DNA from: Cladocopium goreaui
Lineage: Eukaryota > Sar > Dinophyceae > Suessiales > Symbiodiniaceae
Assembly (NCBI GenBank): GCA_947184155.2
Contig: CAMXCT020001112.1
Location: 1,460,001-1,524,000, forward strand
Length of the DNA stretch: 64,000 nucleotides
Direction of reading: 5' to 3'
The translations under genes were made by a program, and so were the position numbers. This document shows positions 1 to 10,043 of this stretch, piece by piece (position 1 is the stretch's first letter; every line of letters begins with the position of its first letter). Below the pieces are notes generated by a model that was not told the DNA's origin, made no database searches, and saw only the letters and a list, made by a program, of their open reading frames with translations.

Positions 1-654
1 AACAGACCACCTCAATGGCTGCGACTCGACCTGTTTTCGTTAAATCATTAGATTATCGCCATTGTATATTAATCATGTATGATAGTATCATTATATCATA
101 GGATCATTTTACTTGATTGAACTACAGTATCATGTACGATAATATTTCGATATACATGATATAAATCATTGTATGACATTGTATGAATTATCGTAGATTT
201 TCACGCATGATGATATATTACTGATCCTCAATTGTCATGCATTATCATTGTATGGCACATTTAAGGAAAAGCCGAAATGGCTGAAAATCATTGAAAATCT
301 AAGGTACCTGCAGGGCCCAGGCTGCCAGGCAAGGCTCTTAGATTTTGGCCCCCTACCCACCTCACCTCCCCATAAATATGTTGTTCAATACACATGTGCC
401 ATCATGTTCTTGACTACTGTAAACCCTAACCCCAGCTTTCTTGATCAACATCCTATTTTGGTACTCTTTGCGTTTCAATGAATTAAATCGTCCAAAATAG
501 CTGGTTGGTACCGGGTAAACATAGAAGTAGAAACCCCATGGTTTCCCTAGATGATCTACATGTCTGGTGGATTTTTCCACATTTATGTTACATGTTACCT
601 TCTGGTAATTTGTCACATAGCTATTGAAGCCATGGCCCATGGAAATAGTTGATC

Positions 655-770
655 TACCCTCTGGTAAACTAACATAGCTATGGAAAGATCCACCATTTTA
701 AATGGGTAAATCCACTATTTCTATGGCCATGTTCAATAGCAACGTGTTAAATTACCAGAGAAATAGTTGA
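655..770. repeat. Nested or degraded TACCCTCTGG element
   Basis: TACCCTCTGGTAAACTAACA at 655 with partial right arm TTAAATTACCAGAG at about 749-762. A sister left end starts at about 596. Confidence 0.6.
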
Positions 771-2657
771 TTTACCTACCAAAGATGGTGATTTTCCATA
801 TCCCCCGCGCCATCCCGGGGATCACCCGGGTCTCCCGGCCCAAAAGCTGCGCAGCAACGTAGCAGGCGGCCTTGCTTCGGCCACACTTACCGCGCAGCAG
901 CACGGCCAGGGTCACGGCCGGGTTCCTCCCAAAGAAATCATGGTTTCTGGGCGGTGTTCAGTACTGGGGAAAGGATTCAAGGACATGTTCAGCCAAGGGA
1001 AACCTTGCCAGGAACGAGCGTTTGTCAATTTGGACTGGAATTTGCGTTAGACATGGATGAACATCTTGTTTTGGTCAAAGAATCGGATGTTTTAGCACCG
1101 GAAGATGGATGAAATTTGGGGATGAGCTGAAACACGATCATAAATATACTTATACCAATTTCCAAAAATCTGATTTTTGCACCAACAATAGCAAAACTTG
1201 ACTTTCTAACCGATTGGATTTTCCCAGAAATGGGGATTGTCAGCCATCCAATGGAACCCCTCAGCCAACCATGAATAGAAAAATCCAGAAGTGTTGGAGT
1301 TTGGATGAATTTGGGTTCCAAAAGATTGCAAATGTAGACTGCAGGGTCTCTCCGAAACTGCTGGATACCTCAATTTCTAGCCATTCAATCATGATAATGA
1401 CGGAATATGTATGTATATATATAATGTATATATATATGTACTGTGTATATATATATATAGGGTATATATAATATATACATATACAATCATATACATATAT
1501 GATGTAATGTGGTAAACCCTATAATGAACCTATCATTTGGGAATGGTTTACACAACTAAAAAAATGGCAAGACATTGGTGATGTTCTTTTTCTTGCGGGT
1601 TGATTTTTCCCACATTATACATAAAATAATGCAATTACCATTGGATCTTTCAGTGATGTTCCTTAATTCAACCTGAACATCGATACCATAGATAATCCAC
1701 TAGTAGATATAACCATATATATATATAGTTTTTTTTGTTGTTCCACATGTTTTTTTCGAACAGAGGTTGGGGAGTCCACAACTACTCCACCGCGCAGTGC
1801 TGCGCAGTGCGCCCGTTTCGTCAAGGAACAGATGAGCTCCGGAGATGTTGCCCAACGAGTAGACCATGCACATCCTGTGTAGACCATCAGAATCTACGCT
1901 GGATATGACTGGATTGATTTCAGGGCAAATTCGGCAGGAAACAAATGGTTTCTACATGTTTCTACTAGTCCAGAATTACAAGGGGGCTCCAATTCTCCTA
2001 TCCGTTTCAGGGAAATGGTCTCGCAATATTTTGACGATAAAAGTTGCGGGTCCAAGTTTGAGACAACATGGTTTTCCTTGGACGATGTTGTTCATCTTGG
2101 GTGATGACACAAAGTTTCCAAAGGGATTGTCCTCTCACAAGGTAGGAAATAAGAAAACATTGACTACCACGACTAACAGGTGTGTTTAGAAGGTGCACAT
2201 GCATCAATCCCTGTGTTGATTGATGCGCATTTCATTTGGGGATATTTGGGGTATGGTAGCGACACCGTGCTGAACGAATATCTATAATACATTACTGATG
2301 TCCATGAAATATATTAATGTACAATGTGGACGGTACGCGAAGTGACTGCATCAACTATGTTGTTTTGCGACGTGACGTGGAAAAAAAAAAACAAGACTAT
2401 TCCGAAAATCGTACGGAATAGGAAAATATTGGGGTTATAAATGATGTCAAACGAACATGGTTCACGCATGGCGTGGAATCTCAACAATCAACATGCGTTA
2501 TCACATTCCGTATCATCACCGAAAGCACCGCCAAGATTCAGCGCAGCTGCCGCTGAAAAAGCCGTGGATGGCGACTTTGAAACCAAGTTCATGCCAACTG
2601 TGAAGGCCTGCGCTTGCGCCACGGATGGTACTTAAACTACCAGTATAATTGGATATA

Positions 2658-2771
2658 TACCATCTGGTTATGACTAACATAGCCATGAAAAATCACCATT
2701 TTTAATAGGTAAACCATCTATTTCTATGGGCCATTTCCCATGACTATGTTAGGTTAAATAACCAGAGGGTA
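2658..2771. repeat. TACCATCTGG variant of the inverted-repeat element
   Basis: 114 bp, starting TACCATCTGGTTATGAC and ending TAACCAGAGGGTA. Confidence 0.8.
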
Positions 2772-2839
2772 AACTACCAGTTTTTTCGGGGCCCCATCTC
2801 CCAACTCCTGGGATCTAACTATGGTTTCATCCATTTTTT

Positions 2840-3012
2840 ATAGTAACCACTATTAACCACCATTAACCACTATAGTGGTTAACAGCAATTAATAGTGGTT
2901 AATAGTGTTAATGGTGGTTAATAGTGGTCACTATAAACAGCATTAACCACCATTAATAGTAACCACTATGGACTGCTATTAATACCACTATTAACCACTA
3001 CATTAGCCACTG
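2840..3012. repeat. TTAACCACTAT interspersed inverted array
   Basis: Repeated units of TTAACCACYAT in both orientations, able to fold on itself (AACCACTATAGTGGTT at the centre). No coding content. Confidence 0.8.
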
Positions 3013-3602
3013 TTTTAATTCCCCATTACTAACCCCAACTGCGCCCCACTGCATGATGTTTCTTGGTCCCCAGGGCTCCCTGCCAGCACAAAAGTGCCCA
3101 AGAACTCTGCTGCAGAGGACACCAAGAGGCCTTCCGTTTTAGCAGCTAGCCAGCTAGCGCTTCATCATGGGGATTTAATGGGGATGGAATGGAATGATAA
3201 TTTGTGAAATATGTACCGATATACCCAAGACTGCTAAAGACTATTGTGTAAACAAACTAGTTGTTGTTGTTGCAAGAACGTTTTTTGCGGAAAACATATT
3301 TTTTGTCAGAAAAACAGAACACTGTGTTGATCCCCTGATTTTGCAAGGAGCAATTTAAATGACCTTTATTTCCGTCTACAAGTATGAAAGCAGGCATATT
3401 ATCCGCATTTTTTTCCCCTCCTAAACAAAACCTTTCTTAACACTGCAAAAATCAATCATAGACATCCATCCACACCAGGTATCCGAATACTGTGACCACT
3501 GACACAATTGCCGCTGTTTTCGCTCGACTTGGCAAGGTGCCTGTCCTAATTGTAGATTCAATACCGCTGTCTCGCTGAGCAAAATGGTCAGAAATTCAGA
3601 CA

Positions 3603-3723
3603 TACCCTCTGGGAAAATCACCATATTCACCATGTTAATAAGTAAATCATTATAAATTATCATGTTTATCATCGAACTAAACGGGCCATGTTACATAGCA
3701 AGCTGTTAAATCACCAGAGGATA
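3603..3723. repeat. Diverged TACCCTCTGG element
   Basis: Begins TACCCTCTGGGAAAATC; the right end is degraded (ATCACCAGAGGATA). Confidence 0.7.
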
Positions 3724-4203
3724 TCATGTTATCTGTTGTGGTTCCCTTAGCCCGTTGTCCCAGTGCCTGGCTCGTGGGCCTGCAACGTCTCATCCGTAGC
3801 ATCCTGGAGGGAATTGGAGGCTGGGCCCCACCTGGAAGTGCTAAAGACACAGAACCGAAAGAAAAACACGTCAAATTTCAACAATAAAACGGTGAAATCC
3901 AATGTTTTCACAAGTCCTGCAATACAGTTTACATGGAAACCCTGGTGCTGGATAGTAGATATGCTATGCCAACCTTAAAGAAACCTAAAAGTTGCATCAA
4001 TTTCCATTGGTCAGCAGAAGCAAACAAAACCGATTTTATCAAAAAATTGGCGATGTACCCACAATTAATCGGCAATTTTTAAAGAGAAAATCATTTTCCA
4101 AAACTGTGGGATTTCCGCGTTTCCCACAATTGTTCCATCATTTTCCCAGAGTTCTCCAAGATTTCTTCAAAATGTCCAAGGTTTTCCAACAAAAAACATG
4201 GTT

Positions 4204-7200
4204 TCACATGTTTTTTGGATCATTTCCCATGTTTTGCCATGTTTTGCCGACTTCTCCCGCGATGTCCCGGGACTTTCCCATCGCTTCGGCGGTATAAAGG
4301 GCGTCCTCCGCGAACTCCTCGCGGCGCAGCAGCCGAAAGACGCCGGCCGCCGAGGCGCCGCCCAGGAGCTCGGCGACGCACCAGAGCCAGCACCAGTGGA
4401 TCTCCTGGGACCCAGAGATTTTGGATGAACAATCCCATGATCATCCCATTAATTATCCAATGGCAATATATGGCAATATATGATGATAACGTATGATATC
4501 ATATTTATTATCTCCACGGTTCCATGGTTTATACTTCCGTTGGATGTACCCTTTGGACATTTAACAGTGATTAATGGTGATTAATGGTGATTCATGGAGG
4601 TTATTAATGGCTAATAGTGAATTAATGGTGATTACCCTCTAGTTATGTCAACAGTTTGCTATTGAAGCCATGGCCATAGAAATAGTGGATTTACCCATTT
4701 AAAATAATCTCCACGGTTCCATGGTTTATACTTCCGTTGGATGTACCCTTTGGACATTTAACAGTGATTCATGGTGATCAATGGTGATTAATGGAGGTTA
4801 TTAATGGCTAATAGTGAATTAATGGTGATTACCCTCTGGTTATGTCAACAGTTTGCTATTGAAGCCATGGCCATAGAAATAGTGGATTTAGCCATTTAAA
4901 ATGGTGGATCTTTCCATAGCTATGCAAACGTTTACCAGAGGGTATCATCCCATTAATTATCCAATGGCAATATATGGCAATATATGGCAATATATGATGA
5001 TATCACGTATGATATGTATATATATATATATTTATGATCATCATGGTAATATATGGCAATAAGCTATAGATTCTGTAATACGATAATATCTGATATATCA
5101 AAAAAATAGTGATAAAATGTATATAACAAATATATATATATATATATATATACATATACATAATGATGATGATATCCCCAAGCACCTCAACCCCCCGCTC
5201 GCCTTGCCACTGGTATTCCCCAGACTCAACGCCAGTGCCGGGTTCAGTGCGGCACCGGACACGGCGCCCACAGCGTGGCCACCCGCCACAATGACGAAGC
5301 CAATGGCCAGGCCATAGAACTGGTTGGGGTCCTAACCCACGGTGGAAATCATGAAAAATCATGGGCTATGACAGCTATGATTTGGGGAATCTTATGATAT
5401 CTATAATTGATGGGGTCAATCCGGATATGGATTGGATATGGAAAATTGGTTTTTGGGTTATGGCATTTATATGGAATATCTAAGTGATGTATACAAATGA
5501 AATCAGTTTCAATCAATATCGGGTGCCTTAAATCTTGACCCATGCGTAGCAAGGCTGCAGGGGTGCTGTTGGAAATCCATGTAGCAAGGAAGTCTGGTTA
5601 CATGATATGGTACTGATACTTTACTTAGTGATTACAACCTATACAACATATATACCAAACATGAGTGCATACATATATATATAATATATATATCAATATA
5701 TATATATATCAATATATATATATATATATATCAATTTATATATATATGCACATTATATGATTATATATATATAACATACAAATACTCTCTGTAAAAGAAC
5801 AATACATGTACCAACTCCAAGGGGCGCTGCCAGGATTGGTGCGTTTCGAGGCAGCGCAGTTTAGCACCACAAAGACCAAGACGAAGGTGTAGAAGAATTC
5901 AGCCACAAAGCAGGACCCTGCCAGGTCGAAAAAAAAACAAGGGGACATTTTGGGGATGGATTTAAGGGATGATCAATGGAGATAAAATGGGGGATTTCTG
6001 GGGATTTGGGATGATAAATGGAGATGTCTGGGGATTTCAGCAAGAAATAGAGGATCTCTGTAAGAATCATAATGATAATGATGGATTTACCTGCACTAAA
6101 TGGTGATGTCTTTCCATAAACAAAGGGATTGAACTGATAGTTGATATGAACCTGCTGTTTAAATGGAGTGGTCTTGCATGGTCTTATAGGTCAACAATGG
6201 TGGTTTTCAACAGCGATGTTACATTGTTTTGGATAACAAAAACACCAATAAAGAGGTAAAGAGAATGGATTGGGAGATGGGGATTAAACTAACAGCAATG
6301 GGTGTTTCAAGGATTTCAAGCAGAAAAATGCTGATGTCACTGACAAATATGTCTTCAATGACTTAGCGTTCCAATGTGCTTTTCGAGCCTGCGCCAAATG
6401 GCAAGATGGGTGCCACCATCACATAGTTGGGAGCACAAATGCAGCGATAAGCCAAGGCAGCCGAGAAAGCACCAATCAATTGCGCGGCCCAGTACTTCAA
6501 CCTGAACTGAAAATGATGGAGGATCTTCGGTTTGGCAAAAAAAGGTGCACCAAAATAAAGCTAGAGTTCATGTACGGTAGCAGCATGTAGCAACAAGCAA
6601 CATGTATTTAAAGATCTGTTTTTTTTGTCTGCCTGACTCATTGATCTACCCAGAAATTCCACCAGAATTTCTGCTCCTATCCTCGCCACTTGTGCTGAGG
6701 GGCATCTGAAGCCAAGGCATCTTGCCCGAAATGGCCAAGCCCAAAGAGACAGCGGGGTTCAGATTGCCTCACACAGATGGCCCCTGGGTTTGCGCGACCC
6801 AGGTGGATTGAAAATATCGAAACAACAAATGCGCCCTGCAAGGGAAAGTTGCAGGAAAGCAATGGCTGGTTTTTTTGATGGTTTTAAGTTTTAGACGGTT
6901 TTAGATGGTTTTCGATTCAGATCACTTAAAGATTCCAAACATTTCAACTGGGCTGTACTTAGTTCCCTGACCTGCGCCCTTGAAAACGGGAGTACCACCA
7001 ATGTAGATATCCACTGGCTGGGTCAGAAACAGAATGGCTGGGATGTTCACCCAAAGTTTCCGGCATCAACACATATTTTTCCAACGCTGTACGAGTCTGC
7101 TGTAGCTTCTGTGAAGAAAGATATTTAATATAATATGCCTGTTTACTTTTGCATCCAAGTTGCATCCTACTTAGAAACTAGAACATCTACAACTCCTAAG

Positions 7201-8819
7201 AAAAAAATCTGACTAAGTCTACTTTCATCTACTTCCCTAATAGAACGGGTAAATTACCACCCCTTGTTGCCATTCCCCGCCTCCAGAGATGGGTCCTGTG
7301 GCATAGACCATCACCTCGCCGTTCATGGGCGTGTTTAGGATCTGTTTTTTGGAGGAGATGTGATAAAACCATCATGAATCTTCCCCTGAAAACCAGATTT
7401 ACCATGCGGATGTGCAGTACTAACAGCCATGAACTAATGAGGAACATTCGTTGATGAACCATCGGACGGAATGTGGGCATACATGAGACAAAGCGGTTTG
7501 CCGTGTAGGTGATGAACACCAAAGGTCAGATCCCCTTAAAACTGTGTCACCTCCCAATCTGGGTGTGTCTGACAATAGATTAACCCAAACTCCCATGGTT
7601 GATGATCCTTTTCACTAAAGTTACCATAAATGGAAGAGAGTTGCGGATGATTCCACCCTTTGCAAACACACCCAATTGCCATTATCAATCAATTAAATCC
7701 TTGTACTTGATGGTTAAATCTCCGTAAAACGGGTGGTTTACAATAGTTTACAAGTTGAAATCCCGTGAAAATCCAAATAAATCAGACCAAAACGCTAAAA
7801 AGAATTTGGTTGTGTATCCCATGATGTCCTGTTCTGTCCTGATGGTATCCCTATATTAACCCATGATATCCCCATATCAGCACCCAGTCACCATCAACAG
7901 CGCTGCAATGGCCGTGGGAGCCCAGGGTGCCGGCGCAGGCCCTGTCACTGCGCATCCTGGGATTCATCCATACATAGACCATTTTTGTCCACATCTAGTG
8001 GTGATTTTACCCTAGGGCATGTGTTGGGTATTGATGTTGGGTATTGATGTCGGGTATTGAAGCATAGGCTCTTGGACATATTTTTTAAACACAGGTTAAA
8101 CATTCATTTTTGGGTGTATGAGATTGTCTCTACCTCTGAAACCTTCAATTTTCAAATGTAGAAAATTATTTGAAGATCTGACGCCATCCATTTTTTTGGG
8201 GGGTACAATTTTGAGCCATTCCCAAATTGGGTTTTAATCGGATAAAGGAACAGGAGGGATTGCCATTCAGATGTTCCTTCGGGTGAAACTAGACTCGGCT
8301 TGGAATCAAAAGTTGCACACATCAAAGAACTGGACTTAATATGTGATTAATATTGATTAACATTGGTTAATGATTCCATCTGATTCAATGATCATTAATA
8401 TTGATGCACGTGTCATCACTGGGCACCCCCACCCACCACCAGGACCAGGCAGAAGGTGCCCAGACCTTCAGCCTTGGAGCAGAAGGAGCACCCCGTGAAG
8501 GTTTTCCCTTGGAGAATGATTTGATACAGTTAAAATATGTTAAAATCATGTATTAACACCCCAACATACTATGATGTCATTGGCTGATTTTTTAAAATGT
8601 TGATATCTAAACACCTCCAAGTTTAGAGAATGTTTGGGATATTTAAGTATTAACATCTCGAAAATCTGAGAACTCTAGAGTCTAGAACAGAATTAGAACG
8701 ATGATGTTTCAAAGAACCCATCGTTCTCTTGGTCACAGCACGTTTCGTTTCAGACCAGCCAGGTCACCAGCAGGGTAGGACTCAGCGGGTTGGACGGAAG
8801 CTTCCACTGCCAAGTCCAT
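4204..8819 (-). CDS. Aquaporin (MIP family), nine exons
   Basis: Membrane channel for water or small neutral solutes. Exons read on the minus strand: 8819-8768, 8465-8433, 7956-7892, 7314-7281, 6767-6713, 6501-6389, 5917-5826, 5331-5203, 4404-4204. They total 774 nt, an ATG, 257 residues and a TGA, with phases matching at every junction. Features in order: short N-terminus, TM1 (LGTFCLVLVVG), TM2 running into MVYATGPISGG, first pore loop GNLNPAVSLG, TM3 (YWAAQLIGAFSAALAY), TM4 (VAEFFYTFVLVFVVLNCA), TM5, second loop SGAALNPALALSLG, TM6 (WCVAELLGGASAAGVF). The second NPA is followed by Leu rather than the usual Arg, so selectivity is uncertain. Donors are GT in introns 1-3 and GC in introns 4-8; each exon after an acceptor starts with G. 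Length fits the family. Intron 8 holds tandem and inverted repeats. The ATG was chosen because it splices in phase to TM1; an extra 5' exon is possible. Confidence 0.85.
4512..4905. repeat. Tandem duplication, period 197 bp
   Basis: Two copies starting CTCCACGGTTCCATGG at 4512 and 4709, within aquaporin intron 8. Each includes the left half of a TACCCTCTGG element; the second copy retains the full element to 4944. Confidence 0.9.
4830..4944. repeat. TACCCTCTGG inverted-repeat element (115 bp)
   Basis: Begins TACCCTCTGGTTATG and ends CGTTTACCAGAGGGTA; the ends are complementary. Member of the dispersed family also seen at 655, 2658, 3603, 17160 and 56056. Confidence 0.85.
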
Positions 8820-9312
8820 GGCATGACCCACTTCCAGCCGCCTGTGGCCTTGCAGAGGTTTAGTGATTGGAAACGTGTTTTAGCGATTGGAAACGTGTTT
8901 TACCCTAGTTTTACCTGAGGGTACACATACAACATGTTGTGGAAACCCATGGTTTCCCGTTTGGAAAAAATATAATTTTAAAATGATCTACAAATCTGGT
9001 GGGTTTTCCAGATCTACATTAGTTTAGAGGAGGGTAACTTTACGCAACCGACTAAGTGACTATATTAATGTGCCATGGTCAAGTTGCATCCCATGCCATG
9101 CCATGGGAATCCGATTGATGACCATCCCCTCAATACAGGTGTCACGGTGCTCCAACGAGTGACAATGGCACATATCAAAAATCTAGGTTTTCCAGATGTT
9201 TGTTCCCCCTTCCCACCGGTCTTGAGTCATCGTTTTGTTGAAAGTCACATTAAAATCGCAAATAGTATCAAATAGTAAGATATAGTTGGCTAAATATATA
9301 TATATATATATA
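8820..9312. other. Region upstream of the aquaporin start
   Basis: Holds a degraded CCCTAGGG-type repeat and a TA run into which element 1 inserted. No promoter element recognised; dinoflagellate promoters lack clear consensus. Confidence 0.5.
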
Positions 9313-9488
9313 TGTGAAAGCAGTATCCCAATCAGAGTCATTTGACTCCATCCATCTGGCCAGGTCAACCGAACATTCATATCGTGCTGCATTCGCCAAG
9401 ACTCGCAGGCACGCTGGTTCGAGGACGAAATGGAGCGAAGCCTTGTGGTGTGAACCTAGGTAGGTTTTCCTCCGTCACCAGTTTCATA
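9313..9488 (+). repeat. 5' LTR of element 1
   Basis: Starts TGTGAAAGCAGTATCCC and ends ACCAGTTTCATA; the inner inverted ends are TGAAA and TTTCA. Identical to the 3' LTR except for two substitutions. Promoter and polyadenylation signals should lie here by analogy with other LTR elements, but no TATA box is obvious. Confidence 0.95.
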
Positions 9489-9490
9489 AC

Positions 9491-9517
9491 TGGTAGCGGA
9501 GCCCCCGAAAAGGGGGC
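9491..9517 (+). promoter_or_regulatory. Primer binding site and adjacent hairpin, element 1
   Basis: TGGTAGCGGAGCC, two bases after the LTR, has the form of a site pairing with the 3' CCA end of a tRNA, probably initiator Met as in other Copia elements. It runs into GCCCCC-GAAAA-GGGGGC (9501-9517), a strong 6-bp hairpin that could act in dimerisation or packaging; that role is inference. Confidence 0.8.
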
Positions 9518-9569
9518 ATCCAGGTAGATAGTCAGCTCTAGGCAGAGCGTTGGTAGAAAGCAGTATCCC

Positions 9570-10043
9570 ATGGCTAGCAATGACAAGGATTCTGGCAACA
9601 ACAAGAGATTCGCAGGAGATGCGCTGGATCCCTTGGAATACCGCCGATGGCGCCTCTGGGTCGAAGCTCGAATGGCGTCTCAGAAAGATATGCAACCGCA
9701 GCAAAGGGGCCCTTTTGTCTTCTGTCTTTTAGACGGAACTGCGCTGGAGACTGTGGAACACCTGACCCTGGATCAGCTCAAAGAGGAGAATGGTGACAAA
9801 CATCTCTGGAAAGCGTTGGACGAAAGGTTTCCTGATAAGCTCAAGCATGACTGGCTGGCAGAATGTCTGAAGGAAGTGTTCACCCTGTCCCAGAATGAGG
9901 GTGAAACCATAGTGGCTTGGACATCAAAGTCCAAGAAGCCTTCGCCAAGTGTCGGAGGAAAGTTGAAGTGGACTTTCCCTCAGAGGCTCGAGGATGGATC
10001 TGCCTCAACGCCAGTGGGCTTTCTGAAGATCAGCGGGCTATAG
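9570..10043 (+). CDS. gag: gag, N-terminal part, element 1
   Basis: ATG at 9570 is the first good start after the primer site. The coding frame (ASNDKDSGNNKRFAGDALD, then WRLWVEARMASQKD and HLWKALDERFPDKLKHDW) is Copia-type capsid and is convincing to about 9925. There the capsid sequence moves to the -1 frame, in which the long pol ORF continues with EAFAKCRRKVEVDFPSEARGW; the residues after that point in this frame are probably not capsid. The junction lacks a classical X-XXY-YYZ heptamer, so a one-base loss or an unusual programmed shift are both possible. Confidence 0.8.
   Translation: MASNDKDSGNNKRFAGDALDPLEYRRWRLWVEARMASQKDMQPQQRGPFVFCLLDGTALETVEHLTLDQLKEENGDKHLWKALDERFPDKLKHDWLAECLKEVFTLSQNEGETIVAWTSKSKKPSPSVGGKLKWTFPQRLEDGSASTPVGFLKISGL

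Larger units (their letters stand above)
1..4203. other. Intergenic, repeat-rich, no gene recognised
   Basis: Downstream of the aquaporin stop. Holds TACCCTCTGG-type elements, a TA microsatellite at about 1410-1500, the TTAACCACTAT array and scattered short ORFs without family resemblance. GC-richer patches at 805-910 and 3745-3840 could be exons of unrecognised genes. Confidence 0.5.
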
